From Tepidibacter thalassicus DSM 15285 (GTDB lineage Bacteria > Bacillota > Clostridia > Peptostreptococcales > Peptostreptococcaceae), in contig NZ_FQXH01000012.1 in the NCBI RefSeq assembly GCF_900129915.1, forward strand, positions 1 through 64,000: a stretch of 64,000 nucleotides of DNA. The letters are read 5' to 3'. The position numbers were made by a program, and so were the translations under genes. Within the stretch, counting starts at the first letter, position 1. Each line of letters begins with the position of its first letter. Positions 56,265 through 62,927 of this stretch are shown one piece after another. Below the pieces are notes generated by a model. That model ran no database searches. It was not told the origin of the DNA and saw only the letters and a list, made by a program, of their open reading frames with translations.

Positions 56265-56288
56265 GCTTATTTATAAGGAGGGATTTTT

Positions 56289-56477
56289 ATGTGTGAGTCA
56301 ACAGCTTATTTGATTAGAGAAGATGGGCTTGAAAAAATAATGGATAATGTAGTGTATATGAAACCAGAAGATGGAAAAGTGTATTTATCTGATCTTTTAG
56401 GAGACCAGAAAATAGTAGATGGAGAGGTTAAAGAAATTAGACTTATAGATCATAAAATAATAATACAAGAAAAATAA
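56289..56477 (+). CDS. cooT: CooT-family nickel-binding protein
   Basis: A 62-residue protein starting MCESTAYLIREDGLEKIMDN, with Cys2, the nickel-binding residue of CooT. CooT proteins help supply nickel to CO dehydrogenase. The small size and the N-terminal MCxxTAY pattern are characteristic. The operon with DUF3842 and a His-rich gene follows, about 7 kb downstream of acsB. The ribosome binding site is AGGAGGG. Confidence 0.9.
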   Translation: MCESTAYLIREDGLEKIMDNVVYMKPEDGKVYLSDLLGDQKIVDGEVKEIRLIDHKIIIQEK

Positions 56478-56501
56478 ATTAAAATATTTGGGGGATAAGA
56501 T

Positions 56502-56918
56502 ATGATTATAGCAGTAATAGATGGGATGGGAGGAGGAATAGGCTCTCAAATTGTATCAAATTTAAGAGATGAGCTTCCTTCTTATATAGAAATATATGCA
56601 CTAGGGACTAATTCAATAGCTACTTCAGCTATGATGAAAAGTCATGCAAATAAAGGAGCTACAGGAGAAAATGCAATATGTGTTTCTTGTAAAAAGGCAA
56701 ATGTTATAATAGGACCTATATCTATAATAATGCCTAATTCTATGATGGGAGAAGTAACTACTAAAATAAGTGAAGCTGTGTGTGATGCAGAGGGGATGAA
56801 AATACTTCTTCCGTTAATGCCTGAAAACTTTGAATTAGTAGGACTTGAAAATAAGCCTTTAATGCTTTTAATAAAAGATGCAGTCAAGCTTATAAAAAAA
56901 GAGTTTAATATAAAATAG
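56502..56918 (+). CDS. DUF3842 family protein
   Basis: A 138-residue protein starting MIIAVIDGMGGGIGSQIVSN with a Rossmann-like glycine loop, and VSCKKANVIIGPISIIMPNS and CDAEGMKILLPL later. It matches DUF3842, function unknown. Its location between cooT and a His-rich protein suggests a part in nickel or CODH maturation. Ribosome binding site GGGGG (56490-56494). Confidence 0.82.
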   Translation: MIIAVIDGMGGGIGSQIVSNLRDELPSYIEIYALGTNSIATSAMMKSHANKGATGENAICVSCKKANVIIGPISIIMPNSMMGEVTTKISEAVCDAEGMKILLPLMPENFELVGLENKPLMLLIKDAVKLIKKEFNIK

Positions 56919-56928
56919 GGGGAAAATT

Positions 56929-57213
56929 ATGAATAAGTTTGAATTTAGATTTCATCATGATCATTATATTAAAAATGATCATTATCATCATGATAGCCAT
57001 GGCGCTTCTGGTGAAAGCAAGGATGAGAAAACTTTAAGAGTACTTCTTGTACATTGGGTTAATCACAATCAGTCGCATGAAGAAAGTTTTAGGGAATGGG
57101 TTGAAAAATCTAAAGAAATGGGAAAAGAGGAAGTTTCATCTTACATAGAAAAGGCAATAGAATATATGCAAAAAGCCAATGATATGCTGATTGAAGCTAA
57201 AAAACATATGTAG
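56929..57213 (+). CDS. Small His-rich protein, probable metal binding
   Basis: A 94-residue protein with a His-rich N-terminus: RFHHDHYIKNDHYHHDSH (about residues 7-24), eight His in 18 residues, then a helical segment. His-rich tails of this kind bind nickel in urease, hydrogenase and CODH maturation proteins. It is the third gene of the cooT operon. I do not recognise the family, so nickel storage or delivery is inference. Confidence 0.75.
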   Translation: MNKFEFRFHHDHYIKNDHYHHDSHGASGESKDEKTLRVLLVHWVNHNQSHEESFREWVEKSKEMGKEEVSSYIEKAIEYMQKANDMLIEAKKHM

Positions 57214-57218
57214 TTAAA

Positions 57219-57257
57219 ATACTTGAAATACTAATTTTTAGTTAGTATTTCAAGTAT
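57219..57257. terminator. Inverted repeat/terminator after the cooT operon
   Basis: ATACTTGAAATACTAA (57219-57234) and TTAGTATTTCAAGTAT (57242-57257) are perfect complements. No U tract follows on the plus strand; it is likely a 3'-end hairpin. Confidence 0.6.
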
Positions 57258-57324
57258 AAAAAATATTGACTTATGATAGTTAATGTGGTATTATTATTTT
57301 TGTCAGCGAGGTAAAGTAATACGT

Positions 57325-57415
57325 GGAGAAGTACTCAAGTGGCTGAAGAGGCTCCCCTGCTAAGGGAGTAGGTCTTTTACAGGGCGCGAGGGTTCAAATC
57401 CCTCCTTCTCCGCCA
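57325..57415 (+). tRNA. tRNA-Ser (GCU)
   Basis: A complete tRNA with acceptor GGAGAAG/CTTCTCC, a long variable arm typical of tRNA-Ser, TTCAAATC in the T-loop and an encoded CCA end (57413-57415). The anticodon is GCT at 57359-57361, decoding AGC and AGU. It stands alone with a terminator right after it. Confidence 0.97.
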
Positions 57416-57417
57416 GT

Positions 57418-57453
57418 GAAAAAACAACTTACATTTTGTAAGTTGTTTTTTTG
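57418..57453 (+). terminator. Terminator after tRNA-Ser
   Basis: CAACTTAC (57425-57432) pairs with GTAAGTTG (57438-57445), followed by seven T. Confidence 0.85.
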
Positions 57454-57517
57454 TATTTTGTAAAATATAATATATAATTATAAGTATTATATATATTTGT
57501 AAATCAGGGGGAGTAAT

Positions 57518-58564
57518 ATGTTGAGTAATATAGATATTAATGAATATAAAAAGCTTAAGTTACAAAATGAAGATTTAAAAGTTAAAAATATAACTATAAA
57601 TAAAGAACTTCAAGAATGCAGGGGCATAAAGTGGCTTTTGAGTCAGCTTATTAAAGTGTTTGGTACTTTAGATTCGTTTGAAAATTTGATGAGAAATACT
57701 ACTGATGTACTTATGGGAATATTAGGGGTAGATACTTGTGCTGTATGGATAAAAAAAGATGATAAAGATGAATATGTAACTTATTCAAGGAGTGTCTATA
57801 ATAGCAATAGATATGAAGTTAATGAATGTAGAAAATTACCAGAGTGTTTATTAAAATTTAAAGAAACATCACTTTTAGATATTAATAATAAATCTATATT
57901 AATAGCTCCTTTAGAAGATTTTAGAACCAATAATAAGTTGGGTTTTATTGTAGCAGAACATAAAAATAAGAATTTTTTTACCAAAACAACTATAGATTTT
58001 TTTAATATATTAGCTATTCAAATAAGTATAGTTGTTATTAATTCTAAACTTTTTGAAAAAATTAATGAGATAACTAATAAAGATGCTTTGACGAATTGTT
58101 ATAATAGAAATTATTTTGAAAAACTAATGTTAAATATGAATACTAATCAAAGAGATTATACTCTTGCTGTTTTTGATTTAGATAATTTCAAAAAAGTAAA
58201 CGATATTTTAGGACATGAAAGAGGAGATGAAATTTTAGTTGAAATTGGAAAATTGGCGATGAATATAGTAAAACGATATAATGGAGAAGTTATAAGGTAT
58301 GGAGGAGATGAATTTATAATTATATTATTTAAACCTTTAAATGAAGCGATAAAAATATTAGAAAATTTTAGGAAAAGTGTTCCGGGTATTGAACTTATTA
58401 AGAAAATTGGTATTAATATTACTGTAACAATAGGAGTGGCCTCTTATTCTGAGACTGTAACTGAAATGAAAAATATATTTACTGTTGCAGATATGGCATT
58501 GATAAAAGGTAAAAAAAGAGGAGAAAAAAATACAATACATATAGGTTATAATAAATATAGATAA
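57518..58564 (+). CDS. Diguanylate cyclase with GAF-like sensor domain
   Basis: A 348-residue cytoplasmic protein. Residues about 40-180 look like a GAF sensor (VDTCAVWIKK, LLDINNKSILIAPL), and residues 185-345 are a GGDEF domain with DLDNFKKVNDILGHERGDEI and RYGGDEF intact, so it should make c-di-GMP. No RxxD inhibitory site is seen five residues before GGDEF. The N-terminus has a short coiled coil. Signal sensed is unknown. Ribosome binding site GGGGG. Confidence 0.92.
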   Translation: MLSNIDINEYKKLKLQNEDLKVKNITINKELQECRGIKWLLSQLIKVFGTLDSFENLMRNTTDVLMGILGVDTCAVWIKKDDKDEYVTYSRSVYNSNRYEVNECRKLPECLLKFKETSLLDINNKSILIAPLEDFRTNNKLGFIVAEHKNKNFFTKTTIDFFNILAIQISIVVINSKLFEKINEITNKDALTNCYNRNYFEKLMLNMNTNQRDYTLAVFDLDNFKKVNDILGHERGDEILVEIGKLAMNIVKRYNGEVIRYGGDEFIIILFKPLNEAIKILENFRKSVPGIELIKKIGINITVTIGVASYSETVTEMKNIFTVADMALIKGKKRGEKNTIHIGYNKYR

Positions 58565-58570
58565 AGATTG

Positions 58571-58603
58571 CCCTATATCTTAATTTTAAATTAAGATATA
58601 GGG
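58571..58603. terminator. Bidirectional hairpin between diguanylate cyclase and RNase H-like gene
   Basis: CCCTATATCTTAATT (58571-58585) pairs with AATTAAGATATAGGG (58589-58603). It separates two converging genes. Confidence 0.75.
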
Positions 58604-58612
58604 ATGTTTATG

Positions 58613-59518
58613 TTAAATGTTTTTTTTGAGTAGATATTCTCCTAGTGATTTTATATTTTCTTCGATTAAAAGTTGTCCTATTTTTAAAGGTATGATTTTA
58701 TCGTGTTCAAAATAAATTATGTTGTTTCCTGATTTATCTATTCCTTTCATTGTGTGTAGTATTATATTAATTGTTTGTTTGCTTCCTATTATGCTGTAAT
58801 TGTCTTTGTATATTTCGATATTTATGGGGATAATGTAATTTGTTTTATATTCTAAGTTAAAATTATTTTTGATAAATTTATAGCTGGATAATTTTAATTT
58901 ATAAGTATTATCTAAAAAATTTATTTCAATAAATTTTTCATTGGTATCAATTATGTCTTTGATTTTAAATAATTTTCCCAAATAATAAATATCTTCATAA
59001 TTGTGAAGTAGTATTTTTTTCTTTAAATTTTCATCTTTGTTTAATTCGAATTTTTTATAGAGATCAATACTTTCTTTTCCACTTATTGTGTCTTTTCTTT
59101 CAATTCCTATTAATTTTTCAACTGTTTTGAGTTTACAGTTTTCAAGTCCTAATTTTTGTTTGTAAGGTTTTACTATTTTTAATATATCAATATTTTTATT
59201 TTTATCTATAAAAAAATTTAAATTGTTTTTTTCAAATCTCTGATTTAAAAATGGAATATCAAATCTATGACCATTGAATGTTATATGGTTTTTGAAGTTT
59301 TTAAATATTTCTTTAAAATAAAATAGAATTTCTTTTTCTTCATCGGTATTATGAGCGAAGAATTGTTGGATTATAGTTTGATTATTTTTTATGTATAGAA
59401 TTCCGATTAATATTACTTTATTGTACTTGGGGCTAAGGCCTGTAGTTTCTATGTCAAATACGCAATGATTATTTGGAATATTTATTATTTCATTGAGTTT
59501 ATGAGTTATTATATCCAT
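58613..59518 (-). CDS. RNase H-like exonuclease domain protein (YprB-like)
   Basis: A 301-residue protein with a DEDD-type RNase H fold (about residues 15-190). Acidic motifs are CVFDIETTGL, FNGHRFDIPFL and LHNYEDIYYL. It resembles YprB of Bacillus, a ribonuclease H-like protein of unclear role. The C-terminal 100 residues are unrecognised. It is divergent from a UvrD-like helicase gene, 94 bases away. The start has a GAGGTGAT site. Confidence 0.82.
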   Translation of the reverse strand: MDIITHKLNEIINIPNNHCVFDIETTGLSPKYNKVILIGILYIKNNQTIIQQFFAHNTDEEKEILFYFKEIFKNFKNHITFNGHRFDIPFLNQRFEKNNLNFFIDKNKNIDILKIVKPYKQKLGLENCKLKTVEKLIGIERKDTISGKESIDLYKKFELNKDENLKKKILLHNYEDIYYLGKLFKIKDIIDTNEKFIEINFLDNTYKLKLSSYKFIKNNFNLEYKTNYIIPINIEIYKDNYSIIGSKQTINIILHTMKGIDKSGNNIIYFEHDKIIPLKIGQLLIEENIKSLGEYLLKKNI

Positions 59519-59612
59519 ATCATCACCTCGAATTAGTTTTATGTTTATATATTTTGACTATAATAATAATATCATAAGTTATTGTGGTATTATATTGTTT
59601 AGGTGATATTTT

Positions 59613-61499
59613 ATGAGATTAAATTATAATAATTTAAGTGAAAATCAAAAAGCAGCAGTAAATCATTTTAAAGGACCATGTATGGTATTAGCAGGACCTG
59701 GGTCGGGAAAGACGAGAGTGATAAGTTATAGGATAATTAATTTGATTGAAAATTTAAATGTAAATCCTGAAAATATATTAGCTATAAGTTTTACAAGAGC
59801 TTCTAGTATAGAAATGAGGGATAAAAGTGTAAAGTTATCTTCAATAGAAGGGATAAATAAGGTTAGTTTTGGAACATTTCATTCTGTGTTTTTTAAGATA
59901 TTGAGAAGTTTTAGAGGATATAAATTGGAAAATATATTAGATGAAAAAGAGAAAAAATATATTATCAAGAATATATTAAAGAGTATGAATATAGAAAATG
60001 GAGAGGAAGAAGAAATTATAAATGGAGTAATAAATGAAATATCTTTTTTAAAAAACGAGCTTATGAATATATATGATTTTGAATCGAGTATAATATCAAA
60101 AGATGAATTTTTGAAAGTATATATTATGTATGAAAATTATAAAGATGATATGAAGAAGATAGATTTTGATGATATGCTTATTAATACTTATAATCTTTTA
60201 AGAGAAAATGAAAATATACTAAATATAATTAGGAGAAGATATAAATATATTTTGATAGATGAGTTTCAAGATATAAATAAAGTTCAATTTGAAGTTTTAA
60301 AGCTAATATCAAAGCCGTTTGAAAATATATTTGTAGTAGGAGATGAGGATCAAAGTATTTATGGCTTTAGGGGGGCTAGACCTGATTTTTTATTAGAATT
60401 TGAAAAGTATTTTTCATCTGTTAAAATTATAGTATTAGATATAAACTATAGATCTACTATTAATATAATAAAAAAATCATGTAAATTAATTAGCAACAAT
60501 AAAAAAAGATATATTAAAAATATAAAGGGAGTAAAGGGATATGGAGAGGATATAGTAATTATAAATCCTGATGATTCTGAAGAAGAAGCAAAAAAAATAG
60601 GCAATCTAATACTTGAAAATATTAGCAAATTTAATTTGCAATATTCCGATTTTGCTGTTATTTATAGAACGAATATACAATCACGTGCTTTGATAGATGT
60701 TTTTATGGATATGAATATACCTTTTATGATTAGAGATACTGTAGTTAGTATTTATGATCATTGGGTTGTAAAAGATATAATATCTTATTTGAAAGTATCT
60801 ATTGATAATACTTTAAAAGAAGAATTTTTTAGGATAATAAATAAGCCTTTTAGGTATATTTCAAAGGAAAGTATAAAAATGGCCATGACAGATGGAAACT
60901 TTTTAGACAATATTAAAATGAAATGCGGTTTGAAGCCATGGCAAATAAACACTATAGAAGAATTAGAGAGTGATCTTAATTATATAAAAACCATGTCTGC
61001 AAAAGATGCTATATCATATATAAGGACAAGTTGTGAATATGATAGGTACTTAATTGAGTACTGTGAAAAGAGAAAAATCAAAATTACAGGATTATTTGAA
61101 GTATTAAGTGAAATTGAGGGTTCAGCTTCTAATTTCAGCAATATATGTGATTATTTAACTCATATAGAGAATGTAAAAGAAGAAATTTCAAAACAAAAAA
61201 GTGAAAATTGCAAAGATAGAGTAACTTTTACTACAATTCACTCGGCTAAAGGGCTTGAATTTAAAAATGTATTTATAGTAGGAGCGATAGAAGGTGTAAT
61301 TCCTCATGATAAATCACTTGAAAAAGATGAATACGTAGAAGAAGAAAGAAGACTTTTTTATGTTGCTATGACTAGAGCTATGGATAAATTGTATATTTTA
61401 AGTCCTAAAAATAAATATGGAAAAAAGGCATGTATATCAAGATTTGTAGAAGAAATTAATGAACCAATAAAAAAAGAATTGTATTCGAGTATATATTAA
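59613..61499 (+). CDS. UvrD/PcrA-type superfamily 1A helicase (short form)
   Basis: A 628-residue DNA helicase, shorter than PcrA (about 740). SF1 motifs in order: Q-motif LSENQKAAV, Walker A LAGPGSGKTR (about 27-36), Ia ISFTRASS, Walker B LIDEFQDIN, III VVGDEDQSIYGFRGA, V TFTTIHSAKGLEF and VI VAMTRAMDKL. The short length suggests a smaller 2B domain or C-terminus. It moves 3' to 5' on DNA in repair. It is divergently arranged with the RNase H-like gene. Confidence 0.88.
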   Translation: MRLNYNNLSENQKAAVNHFKGPCMVLAGPGSGKTRVISYRIINLIENLNVNPENILAISFTRASSIEMRDKSVKLSSIEGINKVSFGTFHSVFFKILRSFRGYKLENILDEKEKKYIIKNILKSMNIENGEEEEIINGVINEISFLKNELMNIYDFESSIISKDEFLKVYIMYENYKDDMKKIDFDDMLINTYNLLRENENILNIIRRRYKYILIDEFQDINKVQFEVLKLISKPFENIFVVGDEDQSIYGFRGARPDFLLEFEKYFSSVKIIVLDINYRSTINIIKKSCKLISNNKKRYIKNIKGVKGYGEDIVIINPDDSEEEAKKIGNLILENISKFNLQYSDFAVIYRTNIQSRALIDVFMDMNIPFMIRDTVVSIYDHWVVKDIISYLKVSIDNTLKEEFFRIINKPFRYISKESIKMAMTDGNFLDNIKMKCGLKPWQINTIEELESDLNYIKTMSAKDAISYIRTSCEYDRYLIEYCEKRKIKITGLFEVLSEIEGSASNFSNICDYLTHIENVKEEISKQKSENCKDRVTFTTIHSAKGLEFKNVFIVGAIEGVIPHDKSLEKDEYVEEERRLFYVAMTRAMDKLYILSPKNKYGKKACISRFVEEINEPIKKELYSSIY

Positions 61500-61529
61500 A
61501 AATAGAGAGGAATTCCTCTCTATTTTTAA
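61498..61529. terminator. Bidirectional terminator between helicase and asparaginase
   Basis: AAAAATAGAGAGG (61498-61510) pairs with CCTCTCTATTTTT (61515-61527), flanked by A and T tracts. The converging genes end at it. Confidence 0.85.
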
Positions 61530-62515
61530 TATATACCTTCTTCAAATATTTTTTTTATTTCATTAATATCGTTAGTTTTTCCGAGAGCTAACATTAATTT
61601 GATTCGAGCTTTTTGTCCAGGGAGATCTCCTCCTAATATACATCCGAGATCTATTAAATTTCTACCAGCACCTTCATATCCATAGGTGTCTAAAACTCTT
61701 CCAGAGTGACATCTAGATACTATGACAATAGGAACATTTTTTTCTTTAGCATATTTTATTCCATCAAGCATAGTAGGGGGAATATTACCTCTTCCCATGG
61801 CTTCTATAACAATGCCTTTGGCACCTGAGTCTATTGAGAATTTTATAAATTTAGAATTCATTCCAACTCCAACTTTAATTAAATCGACATTTTCTTCTAT
61901 TTTATGAGTATGTATATGTTGTCTTCTTATTATATCTCTGTGAAGTATTAATACATTATTATCTATTATTCCTAAAGGGCCATATGTTAAAGATTTAAAA
62001 GTATCAAGACTTAATGTATTTGTTTTTGTAACTTCTGATGCTAAGTTTACTTCGTTATTCATAACGACTAAAACACCTTTATTTTGTGCTTTATCTGATA
62101 TTACAGTACAAACAGCCGCTGCTAGATTGCTTGGACCATCATAACCAAGTTCTGAACTGTTTCTCATTGCTCCAACTACAACTACAGGTTTTTGAGTATA
62201 GAGAGTTAAATCTAGAAAATATGCAGTTTCTTCTAAAGTATCAGTGCCGTGAGTTATGACAACACCAGATATATCATCTTTATTGATAATGTCATTTACT
62301 AAATTTTTTAGTTCCATCATTTTTTGGGGAGTCATATGAGGGCCGGGAATTTCTGCAAAATTTACAACTTCAATATCTGCGATTGTATCTATGTTTGTAA
62401 CCATAGACATTATTTGTTCTCCAGAAAGGGAAGGAATAGCAGCACCGATTCTAGGATCTACAGTCATAGATATGGTTCCCCCAGTAAAAATTATAGCAAC
62501 CTTTTTTTTATTCAT
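61526..62515 (-). CDS. L-asparaginase
   Basis: A 329-residue asparaginase that hydrolyses Asn to Asp and ammonia. The first catalytic Thr is in FTGGTISMT, and the second site is VVITHGTDTLEETAYFL. There is no signal peptide, so it is cytoplasmic, type I-like. The ATG at 62515 is preceded by AAGAGGAGG on the minus strand. Confidence 0.94.
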   Translation of the reverse strand: MNKKKVAIIFTGGTISMTVDPRIGAAIPSLSGEQIMSMVTNIDTIADIEVVNFAEIPGPHMTPQKMMELKNLVNDIINKDDISGVVITHGTDTLEETAYFLDLTLYTQKPVVVVGAMRNSSELGYDGPSNLAAAVCTVISDKAQNKGVLVVMNNEVNLASEVTKTNTLSLDTFKSLTYGPLGIIDNNVLILHRDIIRRQHIHTHKIEENVDLIKVGVGMNSKFIKFSIDSGAKGIVIEAMGRGNIPPTMLDGIKYAKEKNVPIVIVSRCHSGRVLDTYGYEGAGRNLIDLGCILGGDLPGQKARIKLMLALGKTNDINEIKKIFEEGIY

Positions 62516-62576
62516 ATTATACCTCCTCTTTAATAAATATAATAATTATATTATAACATTATTACTTAAATTTGAG

Positions 62577-62690
62577 AAAAAAAAAATCCTGCCATATTGG
62601 CAGGCCACATCCATGGATGTGAAAAATCCGTTCAAAAGGGGTATTGGGAATAGAGATTTTATTGAGGTTACCAGGGGGATAACCACTGAA
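62577..62690 (-). ncRNA. Candidate small RNA with C-rich loop, intrinsic terminator
   Basis: The minus strand has its own promoter (62722-62694), a start near 62687 and an end near 62577, giving a transcript of about 110 bases with no ORF. It contains hairpin GGTTA/TAACC (62684-62666) whose loop is TCCCCCTGG, then an unpaired C-rich region with TTCCC and ACCCC, hairpin CACATC/GATGTG (62606-62621), and a terminator CCTGCC/GGCAGG (62604-62588) followed by about ten U. The C-rich stretches could pair with G-rich ribosome binding sites. No family match is known to me. Confidence 0.6.
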
Positions 62691-62693
62691 TAT

Positions 62694-62722
62694 AGTTTAA
62701 CAAAATACGACATATTTTTCAA
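62694..62722 (-). promoter_or_regulatory. Promoter of the candidate small RNA
   Basis: On the minus strand TTGAAA (62722-62717), 17-base spacer, TAAACT (62699-62694). Confidence 0.6.
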
Positions 62723-62927
62723 TAGGTTTTTGAAAAAAATTTTAAAATTTTATAGATAATCATAGAGTTTTGTTTAAATGTGTTGATAAGTTGTATATTT
62801 TTTGTTATTTAAAAATTTTTTTACGGTTAAAATATATTATAATAAAAAATAAGTATTAACTTTACAATGAAAATCAAATAATATAATATATTATTTGGTT
62901 TTGAGAATTTTATAGAAGGTGATGTGA

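Larger units (their letters stand above)
11587..60942. repeat. Dispersed palindromic 8-mer GCCATGGC
   Basis: Exact GCCATGGC occurs at 11587, 15625, 17737, 19492, 19591, 21417, 31274, 37504, 46910, 54573, 56996 and 60935 (start positions), each read directly. Seven more sites are NCCATGGC with another first base (2199, 2881, 9094, 12665, 23540, 27416, 61794). At the base composition seen, fewer than one exact 8-mer would be expected in 64 kb. Most copies encode Ala-Met-Ala, but 56996 encodes Ser-His-Gly and 60935 Lys-Pro-Trp-Gln, so different frames are used. Likely a highly iterated palindrome. Confidence 0.75.
62516..62927. other. 412-base gap between asparaginase and cysteine desulfurase
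   Basis: This gap holds the asparaginase leader, the small RNA candidate on the minus strand (62577-62690) and, from about 62760, AT-rich DNA with no clear feature before nifS. An open frame crossing the region (62391-62759) lies over the asparaginase start and small RNA and is not supported. Confidence 0.6.

Noticed and set aside
62391..62759. Open frame of 122 codons across the asparaginase start and the following gap
   Set aside because: It runs antisense through the asparaginase N-terminus and the hairpins of the small RNA candidate, has no ribosome binding site, and its composition is not protein-like.
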